From: Arenibacter sp. F20364
GTDB taxonomy: Bacteria > Bacteroidota > Bacteroidia > Flavobacteriales > Flavobacteriaceae
Direction: 5' to 3'
Assembly (NCBI RefSeq): GCF_023015905.1
Contig: NZ_JALKBD010000003.1
Location: 231,677 to 295,676, forward strand
Length of the DNA stretch: 64,000 nucleotides
Both the position numbers and the translations under genes were made by a program. This document shows, one piece after another, positions 1 through 9,264 of this stretch. How positions within the stretch are numbered: the stretch's first letter is position 1; each line of letters begins with the position of its first letter. The notes under the pieces are model-generated. The model was not told the origin of the DNA. It saw only the letters and a program-made list of their open reading frames with translations, and ran no database searches.

Positions 1-2
1 AC

Positions 3-266
3 CTTCCTTCATCCAAAGTAGTCCAAATAGTACTTTTAAGACTTGTTTTGGATGGTTTAGCGGGACTATTTTTTATTTTTCAAGGCAGATTTAAGCATTT
101 TTGGGCGATTTTACGGGCTCATTTTAGTTTTTACAGAAATTTTTCCAGTATGTACCAAAAGCGTGGAAAAGCCTATTTTACAGGCGATTATTACGCAACA
201 AAATCCATTGTTTGGGCTTATTATATAAATCATGTAAAAATTTTTAACAATTTAGTAAAAGATTAA
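3..266 (+). CDS. Glycosyltransferase family 2, C-terminal tail (partial)
   Basis: An open frame enters from the left edge at base 3 and ends at a TAA at 264-266, leaving 88 codons. No ATG near the edge starts it, so it is the end of a longer gene. The visible part has a hydrophobic stretch (LDGLAGLFFIFQG) followed by a basic aromatic segment (KHFWAILRAHFSFYR). I recognise this as the tail that follows the GT-A domain in flavobacterial family 2 glycosyltransferases, where it probably lies against the inner membrane. The catalytic domain lies outside the window, so the sugar donor and acceptor cannot be inferred. The family call rests on the tail alone. Confidence 0.6.
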   Translation, partial: LPSSKVVQIVLLRLVLDGLAGLFFIFQGRFKHFWAILRAHFSFYRNFSSMYQKRGKAYFTGDYYATKSIVWAYYINHVKIFNNLVKD

Positions 267-299
267 CTAAATTGGTCTCGCAAAATATTGCGTTTTATA

Positions 300-307
300 T
301 AATTTTG
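300..307 (+). promoter_or_regulatory. Candidate -7 element (TAATTTTG) for the OmpA gene
   Basis: TAATTTTG matches the Bacteroidota -7 consensus TAnnTTTG and sits 55 bases upstream of the OmpA lipoprotein start at 363. No good TTTG lies about 19-21 bases upstream, so the -33 half is weak. Confidence 0.45.
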
Positions 308-362
308 CGAACATTAAAACGAACCTATTAAATTATAAATTATTAATTCTATTATCATAACT

Positions 363-1214
363 ATGAGAAAAATCATTTTAGGCTGTTTAGGTATTACCCT
401 TTTATTGGGTTCATGTGTGTCGCAGAAAAAATATGCGGATATGGAAGCTAAGGCTAAGGAAGCACAAGATTTATTGAATTCCGCGACAGTTAAATTAAAC
501 ACCTGTTTAGAAGATAAGGCAGCTGCAACTTCAAAAATGCAGACCTTGGAAGATCAGAATGCCTTCCTTAAAGCCAACAATCAAGACTTGATCAACAACA
601 TGGGCAACCTTACTACCCTAACTAGTAAAGGTGCCGATAACTTGGAGAAATCCTTGGAAAGCTTAAAAGAAAAAGACCTTACGATAAGAAAGCTTAATGA
701 TGCCATTACAAGAAGGGATTCTGTTAATTTGGCTTTAGTACAAAGTTTAAAAGGTGTTCTTGGAAACTTGGATGATGAGGATATCGAGATCAGCGTAGAA
801 AAAGGAGTTGTTTTCGTTTCTATTTCTGACAAGTTATTATTTAGAAGTGGTAGCTTCAATGTAACTGCTAGAGCTAAAGAAATTTTAGGTAAAGTTGCAC
901 AGGTAGTTAACAACAAACCAGATTTCGAATTTATGGTTGAAGGTCATACCGATACTGATCCTTACAACAGCGGAGTTTTATATGACAACTGGGATTTAAG
1001 TGTTAAGCGTGCTACATCTGTTGTACGTATCTTACAAAAAGATTACGGTGTTGATCCCAAGCGTATGACTGCTGCAGGTAGAGGAGAATATATTCCTGTA
1101 TCACCTACAGCTGATAAGGCTAAAAATAGAAGAACACGTATTGTAGTACTTCCAAAAATCGATCAGTTCTACAGTATGATCGAAGAAGGAATGAAAGATC
1201 CTAAGATCAACTAA
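363..1214 (+). CDS. OmpA family peptidoglycan-binding lipoprotein
   Basis: This 283-residue lipoprotein would tether the outer membrane to peptidoglycan. A lipobox (LLGSC, Cys18) ends a short signal peptide. Residues about 22-130 form a heptad-rich coiled coil, and about 140-265 are an OmpA-C domain. The residues that bind diaminopimelate in this fold are present: the VEGHTD strand end (192-197), Asp211 in NWDLSVKRA and Arg256/Arg257 in KNRRTRIVV. It is followed by a strong terminator and appears monocistronic. A degenerate paralogue with the same layout lies at 7769-8575. The family assignment is secure; its exact role in envelope integrity is inferred. Confidence 0.93.
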   Translation: MRKIILGCLGITLLLGSCVSQKKYADMEAKAKEAQDLLNSATVKLNTCLEDKAAATSKMQTLEDQNAFLKANNQDLINNMGNLTTLTSKGADNLEKSLESLKEKDLTIRKLNDAITRRDSVNLALVQSLKGVLGNLDDEDIEISVEKGVVFVSISDKLLFRSGSFNVTARAKEILGKVAQVVNNKPDFEFMVEGHTDTDPYNSGVLYDNWDLSVKRATSVVRILQKDYGVDPKRMTAAGRGEYIPVSPTADKAKNRRTRIVVLPKIDQFYSMIEEGMKDPKIN

Positions 1215-1233
1215 GCATTAACTTATTCAAATT

Positions 1234-1263
1234 AAAAAGCGACCTATCGGGTCGCTTTTTTTT
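1234..1263 (+). terminator. Rho-independent terminator, probably bidirectional
   Basis: The stem AGCGACC (1238-1244) pairs with GGTCGCT (1250-1256) around a 5-base loop. Eight Ts follow and an A run precedes it. It ends the OmpA transcript and could also serve the convergent gene at 1298-1918. Confidence 0.9.
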
Positions 1264-1297
1264 GTGCTATATGTTAATGATAAAACTATGTTTGGCC

Positions 1298-1918
1298 TTA
1301 AAAGATATCCAAACTACCCTTTCCTTCCCTGACTACTACAGGTTCATCTTCCGATAAATCTATCACGGTAGAGGCCATATTGTCACCGTAACCCCCATCG
1401 ATAACTATATCCACCAGATTTCTCCATTTTTCATAGATCAATTCTGGGTCGGTAGTATATTCCAAAAGCTCATCCTCATCACGAATGGAAGTTGAAACTA
1501 TAGGATTTCCCAGAGCTTCGACCAAGGCACGGGCGATGGAATTATCCGGGATACGAATACCCACTGTTTTTTTCTTTTTAAATTCCTTGGGCAGATTATT
1601 ATTTCCTGGAAGAATAAAGGTATAAGGTCCGGGCAGGGCCCGTTTTAGAATTTTAAAGGTAGAAGTATTAATCTGTCTCACGTAATCCGAAAGATTGCTC
1701 AGATCGGCACAAATAAAGGACCAATTGGCCTTAGCCAATTTAACCCCTTTGATCCGCGCAATTTTTTCCAATGCCTTGGTATTTGTAATATCACACCCCA
1801 GGCCATACACGGTGTCTGTTGGATAAATAATTAGACCCCCTTTACGCAAAACATCCACAACCTTTTTAATCTCCTTAGGATTAGGATTCTCAGGATAAAT
1901 TTTAATAAATTCAGACAT
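1298..1918 (-). CDS. Sua5/YciO/YrdC family, L-threonylcarbamoyladenylate synthase-like
   Basis: This 206-residue protein has the YrdC fold. TsaC/Sua5 members make threonylcarbamoyl-AMP from threonine, bicarbonate and ATP for the t6A37 modification of ANN-decoding tRNAs. Visible marks are GGLIIYPTDTVYGLGCD near residues 27-43, the GPYTFILP strand and VGIRIPDNSIARAL. It lacks the C-terminal Sua5 domain and resembles the YciO branch in the segment after IKGVK, so whether it is the true t6A enzyme or a YciO paralogue is open. It faces the OmpA gene across a shared terminator. The start is the ATG at 1918; no clear promoter was seen. Confidence 0.88.
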   Translation of the reverse strand: MSEFIKIYPENPNPKEIKKVVDVLRKGGLIIYPTDTVYGLGCDITNTKALEKIARIKGVKLAKANWSFICADLSNLSDYVRQINTSTFKILKRALPGPYTFILPGNNNLPKEFKKKKTVGIRIPDNSIARALVEALGNPIVSTSIRDEDELLEYTTDPELIYEKWRNLVDIVIDGGYGDNMASTVIDLSEDEPVVVREGKGSLDIF

Positions 1919-2053
1919 ATTATCGGTTCTAAATAAACATTGTCAATTTAAGAAATAATGTTCAATGCATTTGGTTACAGTTCAAACTAATCTTTGGGTT
2001 CCAATTAGTTGTAGCCCTTTCAAACTTGGGAAATTCAACTACAACGGCCAAGA

Positions 2054-4375
2054 CTAGAGTACCTCCAGCTTGGCAAACCTTAACAATAGCTTTTTAATGT
2101 CTCCCTTATCGAATTTAATTTCTGCTTTTCTGTCATTTCCTACTCCTTCAATTTTTAGCACCTGCCCTCTGCCAAATCTAGTATGGTTAACTAGGGACCC
2201 CTCGGTTAAATTGGGATCTACCGAGTTGGTGTTTCCTACCGGAGTACTAAGTTCAGGTTTTAGTTTGCGCAGCTTTCTCAATTGATTTTCATTGGGCCTA
2301 ACGCCACTGGGGGGTGTTCCCTGTGTGGGTTTGTTCTGCCTTAGTTTACTCTTATCAACATCGCCAAAAATATCAACATCAATTAAGGGTGTATATCTAG
2401 ATCTCTGAACAGGCGTTAGGTTTTCAACATATTTTTCATCAATTTCCTCAATAAATCTACTTGGCTCAGCATCTACCAATTTGCCCCAGCGATATCTATT
2501 TTGGGTATAGGTTAAATATGCCTGTTTTTCAGCTCTTGTCAGGGCCACATAAAACAAGCGTCTCTCCTCTTCCAACTCACTCCTGGTATTCATACTCATA
2601 GCGGACGGGAAAAGATCTTCTTCCATCCCAACTATGAATACATGTGGAAATTCCAATCCTTTTGCCAAGTGAATGGTCATTAAAGCCACGCGGTCATCAT
2701 CCCCCGTATCCTTATCGAGGTCGGTTGCCAGGGCCACATCTTCCAAGAATTCGCCAATGTCCCCTTTGGCATCCGCCAATTCTTTTTGTCCCTCTACGAA
2801 GTCCTTGATTCCGTTCAACAGCTCCTCAATATTCTCCATTTTGCCAATTCCTTCAGGTGTACCGTCTTTTTTAAATTCCAACAATACTCCGGATTTTTTG
2901 GCAACATGTTCTGCCAAGGTAAAGGCATCGGCACTTTCGTTCATGATCTGAAAACTCTTGATCATGGCAACAAAGTCGCCCAATTTTCTTTTGGTACCGG
3001 AATTTATCTTTAAATCTATCCTATCAAGGTTCTCAATAACCTCGAAAATAGAACGGTTATAGTGATTTGCAGCAACCGTTAATTTATCCATGGTACTCTG
3101 TCCAATTCCCCTTGCCGGGAAATTGATAATACGTTTTAAGGCCTCTTCATCCTTCGGGTTAATGACCAATCTCAAATAAGACAGAACGTCCTTTATTTCT
3201 TTCCGCTGATAAAAAGAAAGTCCACCATAAATGCGATACGGAATATCACGTTTTCTCAAGGCATCTTCAATGGCCCTTGATTGGGAATTGGTCCTATACA
3301 ATACCGCGAAATTGCCATTGGGCATCTGGTTTTGCATTTTTTCTTCAAATATAGTCCCAGCAACAAACCTCCCCTCCTCCGCATCTGTAGGGCTGCGATG
3401 AACCTTGATCAATGGTCCTTCGTCATTGGATGTCCAAACAACTTTTTCCAATTGATTCTTATTCTTGGCAATAATGGAGTTCGCAGCATTTACAATATTT
3501 CTGGTAGATCTATAATTCTGCTCCAAACGATACATGCCTACATTGTCATAATCTTTCTGGAAATTTAAAATATTGCTAATGTTTGCTCCCCTGAAGGAAT
3601 ATATACTCTGTGCATCGTCGCCTACTACGCAGATATTCTGAAACCTATCCGATAGGGCCTTAACGATCAAGTATTGGGAATGGTTGGTATCCTGGTACTC
3701 GTCTACCAAAATATATCGAAACCTATCTTGATACTTGGCCAAAACTTCGGGATATCTTGTAAGCAGTTCGTTAGTGCGCAACAACAGGTCATCAAAATCC
3801 ATTGCCCCTGCCTTAAAGCACCGATCCACATAATTTTGATATATTTCTCCCATCCGTGGACGCTTGGCCATGGCATCTGCCTCTACCAGATCGGGATTGT
3901 TGTAATATGCCTTTACCGTAATTAGACTGTTCTTGTAGGAGGATATTCTATTTTGTACCTGCTTATACTTATAGATGTCCTTATCCAGGCCCATCTCCTT
4001 GATGATAGCGGAAATAAGACGCTGTGAATCCTGTGTATCATATATGGTAAAATTGGCCGGATAACCCAACTTGTCCCCATCAAACCTCAAAAGCTTTGCA
4101 AAAACGGAATGGAAAGTTCCCATCCAAAGGTTCTTGGCTTCGGAGGTACCCACAATGTCGGCAATACGCTTCTTCATTTCCCTGGCTGCCTTGTTGGTGA
4201 AGGTCAATGCTAAAATATTAAAGGAATCCACTCCCAGACTCATCAAATAGGCAATGCGGTAAGTCAATACCCTTGTCTTACCGGAACCTGCCCCTGCAAT
4301 CACCATTAAAGGTCCGTCCTTGTGCAAAACAGGAGCCTTTTGGGCCTCATTTAATTCGTTGATATACTTCTCCAA
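2054..4375 (-). CDS. UvrD/PcrA-type ATP-dependent DNA helicase
   Basis: This 773-residue SF1A 3'-5' helicase would unwind DNA in excision repair and at blocked replication forks. All superfamily 1 motifs are visible: Walker A GAGSGKT (28-34), TFTNKAA (motif Ia), DEYQDT (225-230, motif II), GDDAQSIYSFRGA (252-264, motif III), the QNYRST motif, TIHLAKGLEF (motif V) and FYVALTRA (motif VI). The tail carries the RFGRG-type C-terminal module seen in PcrA/UvrD. Length and architecture fit PcrA; no RecB-like nuclease domain is present. It stands alone between divergent or convergent neighbours, with about 255 bases of gene-free DNA upstream. Confidence 0.95.
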   Translation of the reverse strand: MEKYINELNEAQKAPVLHKDGPLMVIAGAGSGKTRVLTYRIAYLMSLGVDSFNILALTFTNKAAREMKKRIADIVGTSEAKNLWMGTFHSVFAKLLRFDGDKLGYPANFTIYDTQDSQRLISAIIKEMGLDKDIYKYKQVQNRISSYKNSLITVKAYYNNPDLVEADAMAKRPRMGEIYQNYVDRCFKAGAMDFDDLLLRTNELLTRYPEVLAKYQDRFRYILVDEYQDTNHSQYLIVKALSDRFQNICVVGDDAQSIYSFRGANISNILNFQKDYDNVGMYRLEQNYRSTRNIVNAANSIIAKNKNQLEKVVWTSNDEGPLIKVHRSPTDAEEGRFVAGTIFEEKMQNQMPNGNFAVLYRTNSQSRAIEDALRKRDIPYRIYGGLSFYQRKEIKDVLSYLRLVINPKDEEALKRIINFPARGIGQSTMDKLTVAANHYNRSIFEVIENLDRIDLKINSGTKRKLGDFVAMIKSFQIMNESADAFTLAEHVAKKSGVLLEFKKDGTPEGIGKMENIEELLNGIKDFVEGQKELADAKGDIGEFLEDVALATDLDKDTGDDDRVALMTIHLAKGLEFPHVFIVGMEEDLFPSAMSMNTRSELEEERRLFYVALTRAEKQAYLTYTQNRYRWGKLVDAEPSRFIEEIDEKYVENLTPVQRSRYTPLIDVDIFGDVDKSKLRQNKPTQGTPPSGVRPNENQLRKLRKLKPELSTPVGNTNSVDPNLTEGSLVNHTRFGRGQVLKIEGVGNDRKAEIKFDKGDIKKLLLRFAKLEVL

Positions 4376-4631
4376 AACGTATGTTGATATTAAGCTCGTT
4401 ACGATCGGTGAATTTAACCATAAATAGCCTTATCAAAAAATCAACTTTAATATTTGTGATAATTGAATTCCCTAATAGTTCTAATTTGAATATATTTATA
4501 CTATTAATCCAATTATACAGAAAATAGCATTTTTAAGCACGAATGTCATCTGTAAAAATATTGAAAACTATGTCCAGTGGTTAAGACAATAAGATCTTAG
4601 GCATCTTAAATTTAAAATTCCATGTAATTGT

Positions 4632-5906
4632 ATGAAGTCTTATTTAATAATCCCAATGCTATTATGGTGTTTTTATTCCTCGGCCCAGAAATATAATTTT
4701 GAAAAGGATTATAAAGGTATTGAACAAAAGGTTATAGATTGGAGGAGAGATTTTCACCAAAATCCAGAACTATCCAACAGGGAGTTCAATACCGCGAAAA
4801 AAATAGCATCCCATTTAAAATCCTTGGGGATAGAGGTACAAACCAGAATTGCCAAAACCGGGGTTGTAGGAATCCTTAAAGGCAATAGGAATGGTAAAGT
4901 AATTGCTCTGAGGGCCGATATTGATGCCCTACCAGTTACCGAGAGAAACGACCTAACTTTTAAATCTACGGTTTCATCGGAATTTCTAGGTCAAGAGGTT
5001 GGTGTTATGCATGCCTGCGGTCACGATACCCACACTGCTATCCTTATGGGTGTTGCCGAAATACTTTCCAATAATAGGGACAAAATTAAAGGAACCATTA
5101 AGTTCATTTTTCAACCTGCCGAAGAAGGCCCTCCACCCGGTGAGGAAGGCGGGGCTTTGTTAATGGTCAAGGAAGGGGTACTCAAAAACCCGGATGTAGA
5201 TGCTATTTTTGGGCTACATATCAAGTCCTCTACCCCGGTTGGTGTAATTAAGTATAAATCCGAGGGTCTCATGGCCGCTGTACAACGATTCGTTATTCAA
5301 GTAAAAGGAAAACAGACCCATGGATCCGAGCCTTGGAAGGGTGTGGACCCCATTCTTATAAGTGCTAAAATCATAGATGGATTGCAGACCATTATTAGCA
5401 GGGAAGTTAACCTCACCAATGAGGCAGCGGTGATAAGTGTGGGCAAGATTACAAGTGGTGTCCGTTTTAATATTATCCCTGAAAGTGCGGAAATGATAGG
5501 AACCATAAGGACCTTGGACTATGATATGCAAAAACAGATTACAGAGAGAATGAAAGAAATGGTACCCGATATCGCCAAGACCTATGGCGGAACGGCCAGC
5601 ATAGATATTAAAAGCAATACGGACATTACCTTTAACGATCCCGAGCTTGTAACTCAAATGTTACCTACCCTTAATAGGGTGGCGGGCAAAGATAACGTTC
5701 AGATACAAAAGGCTGTTACGGGAGGTGAGGATTTCTCCTATTTTCAAAATGAAGTACCTGGATTTTTCTTTTTTTTAGGGGGAATGACTCCTGGAAACAC
5801 GAAATCCTTTCCGCACCATACCCCCGATTTCAGTATAGACGAAAATGGAATGATACTTGGGGTAAAGGCTCTCACTGAAATGAGCTTGGACTTCTTGAAC
5901 AAGTAA
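4632..5906 (+). CDS. Secreted M20 family amidohydrolase/carboxypeptidase
   Basis: This 424-residue metal-dependent amidohydrolase is of the M20D type (IAA-amino acid hydrolase / hippurate hydrolase / N-acyl-L-amino acid amidohydrolase). An N-terminal signal peptide (MKSYLIIPMLLWCFYSSAQ) predicts export. Metal-site features are HACGHDTHTA with Cys129 and His131, the QPAEEG motif, GLHIK, and a C-terminal GGEDFSYF followed by FPHHTPDF. The dimerisation domain lies between. Acyl specificity cannot be read from the sequence. It is flanked by gene-free stretches on both sides and is probably monocistronic. The next gene begins 178 bases downstream. Confidence 0.92.
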   Translation: MKSYLIIPMLLWCFYSSAQKYNFEKDYKGIEQKVIDWRRDFHQNPELSNREFNTAKKIASHLKSLGIEVQTRIAKTGVVGILKGNRNGKVIALRADIDALPVTERNDLTFKSTVSSEFLGQEVGVMHACGHDTHTAILMGVAEILSNNRDKIKGTIKFIFQPAEEGPPPGEEGGALLMVKEGVLKNPDVDAIFGLHIKSSTPVGVIKYKSEGLMAAVQRFVIQVKGKQTHGSEPWKGVDPILISAKIIDGLQTIISREVNLTNEAAVISVGKITSGVRFNIIPESAEMIGTIRTLDYDMQKQITERMKEMVPDIAKTYGGTASIDIKSNTDITFNDPELVTQMLPTLNRVAGKDNVQIQKAVTGGEDFSYFQNEVPGFFFFLGGMTPGNTKSFPHHTPDFSIDENGMILGVKALTEMSLDFLNK

Positions 5907-6083
5907 ATTACCTCGGGGCAAGCGTCGGAGCAATATAACCTCGATTATCGAGTAAAACCTTTGGTAAACAAGTGAAGATATTTATTTATTACAGAGGCAG
6001 ATTATGTCTGGGGCAAAGGCTGATTTGTCAATAAAGTTACCCTAAGATCCTTTAAGTCATCTCTCAAAACTATAATTTATATT

Positions 6084-7670
6084 ATGAATTCAATTTTAAA
6101 TACCTTAGCAAACCTACCATGGTGGGCCTGGATAATAGTGTTTTTGATACTGGTTGCTATTAGGGACATCTTTGTGCAAAAAGGGCATACTATTTCGCAT
6201 AACTTCCCCATAGTAGGACATTTAAGGTATTGGCTGGAGAGTATTGGTCCTGAAATGAGGCAATATTTTGTTGCCAACAACCGGGAGGAACTTCCTTTCA
6301 ACCGAATAGAAAGAGGATGGATCTACGCTTCGGCAAAGAAGGAAAATAATTATGAAGGCTTTGGTACGGACAGGGACATTTATGCCCATCAACATATTTT
6401 TGTTAAGAACCAAATGATGGCCTATAAACTTCCAGGGAAACACCCAAACATTACAGATCCCTGCTTTTTGCCCTGTGCCAAAACAATTGGGTCTTACAAT
6501 AAGCGCAAAAAACCATATAGGCCTGCCTCTATTATTAATGTCTCTGCCATGAGTTTTGGGTCCTTATCAGCAGCTGCTGTCAATGCAATGAACAATGGAG
6601 TGCAAAAGGCCGGGGCATATCAGAGTACGGGAGAAGGCGGACTTTCCCCTTATCACAAACAGGGAGGAGATGTTATATTTCACTTTGGAACAGGATATTT
6701 TGGGGTGCGAAGCGAAGATGGAAATTTTTCCATGGATAAAATGAAACAATTGGTTCGTGACAATCCCTGTATCAAAGCCATTGAAATAAAATTATCCCAA
6801 GGAGCAAAACCTGGCAAGGGAGGTGTTTTACCGGCCGCAAAGATAACCCAAGAGATCAGTGAAATCAGAGGTGTTGTTATGGGAAAGGATGTATTGTCAC
6901 CGGCCTCACATTCCGCTTTTAATTCCATTCCGGAACTAATGCAGTTAATTGAGGATATAGCCGAACAAACCGGTCTTCCTGTTGGCATAAAGGGTGCCAT
7001 TGGCAAATTGGATCAATGGGAAGAGCTTGCCAAACTAATGATCAAAACAGGCAAGGGTCCAGATTTTATTACCGTTGATGGTGGCGAGGGTGGAACGGGA
7101 GCTGCCCCTCCAAGTTTCGCCGATCACGTTTCCCTGCCCTGGGTATACGGATTTTCCAGTATTTACAAATTATTTAAAAAGTACGACCTTAACGAAAGAA
7201 TAGTGTTCATCGGAAGTGGTAAATTAGGTTTTCCGGCAAAAGCAGCTATGGCCTTTGCCATGGGGGTGGATTGTATCAATGTAGCAAGGGAAGCCATGAT
7301 GAGTATAGGTTGTATACAAGCCCAAGTATGCCATACCAACAGGTGTCCAACTGGAATAGCTACCCAAAATAAATGGTTGCAGGGGGGAATAAATGTTCCC
7401 CTTAAATCTGATCGATTGGCCCAATATTTCAAAACCTTTAGAAAGGAATTCTTGGAGATAACACATGCCGCCGGCTATGAACACCCCTGTGAGTTTACTA
7501 TGGACGATATTCAGGTCAATGTGGATGACAACGATTTAAACAGGTCCTTATCCTCTACTTATGGTTATAATAAAGCTTCGGTACCTTTTTCTGGTCTTCA
7601 AGACCTGTATAATTGCCCTTATTTGGGAGGAAAAGATTATATGGAAGAAATAAGACAGCTTCTTAATTAA
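6084..7670 (+). CDS. FMN-binding glutamate synthase family protein
   Basis: This 528-residue protein corresponds to the FMN and iron-sulfur synthase domain of glutamate synthase (GltB central region) without the glutaminase domain. An N-terminal membrane helix (WWAWIIVFLILVAI, about residues 14-27) anchors it. The synthase core shows SFGSLSAAAV, STGEGGLSPYH, KPGKGGVLP, TVDGGEGGTGAAP and the cysteine cluster CHTNRCPTGIATQ that binds a 3Fe-4S cluster in glutamate synthase. Stand-alone members are common in bacteria, and their physiological donor and substrate are mostly unproven. It precedes the degenerate OmpA-like gene with a gap of 98 bases that holds a candidate promoter. Confidence 0.9.
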   Translation: MNSILNTLANLPWWAWIIVFLILVAIRDIFVQKGHTISHNFPIVGHLRYWLESIGPEMRQYFVANNREELPFNRIERGWIYASAKKENNYEGFGTDRDIYAHQHIFVKNQMMAYKLPGKHPNITDPCFLPCAKTIGSYNKRKKPYRPASIINVSAMSFGSLSAAAVNAMNNGVQKAGAYQSTGEGGLSPYHKQGGDVIFHFGTGYFGVRSEDGNFSMDKMKQLVRDNPCIKAIEIKLSQGAKPGKGGVLPAAKITQEISEIRGVVMGKDVLSPASHSAFNSIPELMQLIEDIAEQTGLPVGIKGAIGKLDQWEELAKLMIKTGKGPDFITVDGGEGGTGAAPPSFADHVSLPWVYGFSSIYKLFKKYDLNERIVFIGSGKLGFPAKAAMAFAMGVDCINVAREAMMSIGCIQAQVCHTNRCPTGIATQNKWLQGGINVPLKSDRLAQYFKTFRKEFLEITHAAGYEHPCEFTMDDIQVNVDDNDLNRSLSSTYGYNKASVPFSGLQDLYNCPYLGGKDYMEEIRQLLN

Positions 7671-7679
7671 ATTTAATCT

Positions 7680-7687
7680 TAATTTTG
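7680..7687 (+). promoter_or_regulatory. Candidate -7 element (TAATTTTG) before the second OmpA-like gene
   Basis: TAATTTTG followed by GCACCC lies 10 bases past the upstream stop and 81 bases before the start at 7769. It fits TAnnTTTG. The -33 region lacks TTTG. Confidence 0.45.
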
Positions 7688-7768
7688 CACCCAAAATCAA
7701 ATTGCATATCCTTGCAGTAAATCAACTAATTTATAAATACCGAATATTCTAATAAACAAATTTTATCC

Positions 7769-8575
7769 ATGAGAAGAAGAATTTCTACCATTCTAATTTT
7801 ATTAATGTTCATTACCATTTCCCATGCACAGAGCAAAAAAGATCTAATACAGGAAGTAGATGGTCTAAGGACCCAATTAAGGGAGTCTGAAACTGCCTTA
7901 TCCGAATCCAAACGTCAGGAAAGAATTGCGTCCGCCAAAGTAGAATCTTACGAGGCCCAAGTCAATGAACTTAAGGAAACCAATGGCAATCTATTAAAGA
8001 ACTTGAATAGTTTTACAGAGGCCTCCAATAAGAGATCCGATCATATAAACAGTACCCTTGAGAGTCTAGTTCAGAAAGAAGCGCAACTGAGAATTATCAA
8101 TGATGAATTGAGTAGGCGCGACTCTATAACCCTAGCCGTTTTTACCCAATTTAAGCAAACTTTAGGCAGTGACCCAAAGATAACGGTAAGCAATGGCGCG
8201 GTAGCAGTGGTCATGGACAACAGTTATATGTTTGGGGAAAACTCCAAAAATTTCAAGGTACAGGACAAGGCGGAAGCAATCATTGCCAATATAGGCAGCG
8301 TTCTAAAAGCCAACCCTTCATTGGACATTCAAATTGTAAGTAACAGTAATTTAGTGGAATCCAAGGATAATAAGTTGAACAACTGGGAGATTGGCACCCA
8401 ACAAGCCTCTGCCGTGGCCAGGATCTTGGAAAGTAAGTATGGAATAGAGCCCAAGCGAATCATTGCCACCGGTAAGTCGGAATTAGGGCTTTACAGCATC
8501 GAAACCGCCACAGAGATTATAGTACAACCAAAATTTTACGAATTCTATAAACTGGTAAAAGAAAGTATGAAATAA
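7769..8575 (+). CDS. Secreted OmpA-like paralogue with lost peptidoglycan-binding residues
   Basis: This 268-residue protein has the same plan as the OmpA lipoprotein at 363-1214: signal peptide (cleavage probably after ISHA, residue 20), coiled coil (about 25-125), then an OmpA-C-like domain. It has no lipobox. Aligned to the first copy, the GHTD region reads IVSNSN (about 189-194), NWDLS is NWEIG with Glu207 for the DAP-binding Asp, and KNRRTRI is replaced by ETATEII (245-251), removing the binding arginines. The shared IxPKRxxATGKSE and EFYKLVKESMK stretches show common descent. It probably does not bind peptidoglycan in the usual way; its function is unknown. Confidence 0.8.
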   Translation: MRRRISTILILLMFITISHAQSKKDLIQEVDGLRTQLRESETALSESKRQERIASAKVESYEAQVNELKETNGNLLKNLNSFTEASNKRSDHINSTLESLVQKEAQLRIINDELSRRDSITLAVFTQFKQTLGSDPKITVSNGAVAVVMDNSYMFGENSKNFKVQDKAEAIIANIGSVLKANPSLDIQIVSNSNLVESKDNKLNNWEIGTQQASAVARILESKYGIEPKRIIATGKSELGLYSIETATEIIVQPKFYEFYKLVKESMK

Positions 8576-8601
8576 ATTTTTGTAATTCATGATCACAATT
8601 T

Positions 8602-8629
8602 AAAAAGTACTTTCGAGCGCTTTTTTTTT
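8602..8629 (+). terminator. Rho-independent terminator (imperfect stem)
   Basis: AAAAAGTAC and GCGCTTTTT pair around TTTCGA with one G-T and one A-C opposition, followed by a run of nine Ts. It lies 27 bases after the OmpA-like stop. Confidence 0.6.
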
Positions 8630-8737
8630 GACTAAGTTCGAAATAAATGAATTGGCGAGTAAAAAATTAAAACCCGCAATAATTTTTAAAGGAATAAGTC
8701 GTTAAATAATCAACAAACCAAAAAACACCAATACAAA

Positions 8738-9256
8738 ATGACTGGAGAGGAAATTTTTCAACTATTTGCCTATTTATTGCCTGCTGTGGTAACCGGAGCC
8801 GTCGCCTTTTACTTTTTTAGACTGCATACCAGAAATGAAGAAGGAAGAAGACGGTACTTACTACATAAAGACAGTCAAAAAGACACCTTGCCCATTAGGT
8901 TACAGGCATATGAAAGAATGGTCCTGTTTTTGGAACGAATTGCCATTCCTAGTTTGGTGGTACGTGTTGGCCCGAAGAACGGCAACAAAAATGATTATGA
9001 AAATTTGCTCATCAAAAGTATCGAAAATGAATTTGAGCATAACCTATCCCAACAAATCTATATGACGGACGAATGTTGGAACATCATTAAAGCAGCCAAA
9101 AGCGCAACTATCCAAATGATCAGGAAGGCAGGTATGAGCGAATCGGATTCGGCAGACAAACTTCGTGAGGACATACTAAATGAAACCATGGAAAAAAACT
9201 CGCCTTCGGCAACAGCTTTGGCCTATGTTAAAAAGGAAATTGGGGAACTTTGGTAA
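8738..9256 (+). CDS. Uncharacterised membrane-anchored protein of Bacteroidota
   Basis: This 172-residue protein has one N-terminal transmembrane segment (about residues 8-26, FAYLLPAVVTGAVAFYFF). A charged linker and a mainly helical cytoplasmic part follow, with RLQAYERMVLFLERI and LRAxV-like helices; the rest is acidic with conserved-looking W residues. I recognise the N-terminal pattern as a small family found across Flavobacteriia but know of no assigned function. The start ATG at 8738 gives the membrane helix at the expected distance. It converges on the patatin operon with only 8 bases between stops, and no terminator fits in that gap. Confidence 0.75.
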   Translation: MTGEEIFQLFAYLLPAVVTGAVAFYFFRLHTRNEEGRRRYLLHKDSQKDTLPIRLQAYERMVLFLERIAIPSLVVRVGPKNGNKNDYENLLIKSIENEFEHNLSQQIYMTDECWNIIKAAKSATIQMIRKAGMSESDSADKLREDILNETMEKNSPSATALAYVKKEIGELW

Positions 9257-9264
9257 AATATACC

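Noticed and set aside
363..1214. Small minus-strand frames inside OmpA and other genes.
   Set aside because: They are shadows of real genes with no codon bias or homology of their own.
2054..4375. Helicase cluster (UvrD, RecG, RecQ) as evidence of a repair island.
   Set aside because: The three genes are more than 10 kb apart, on different strands and in unrelated units.
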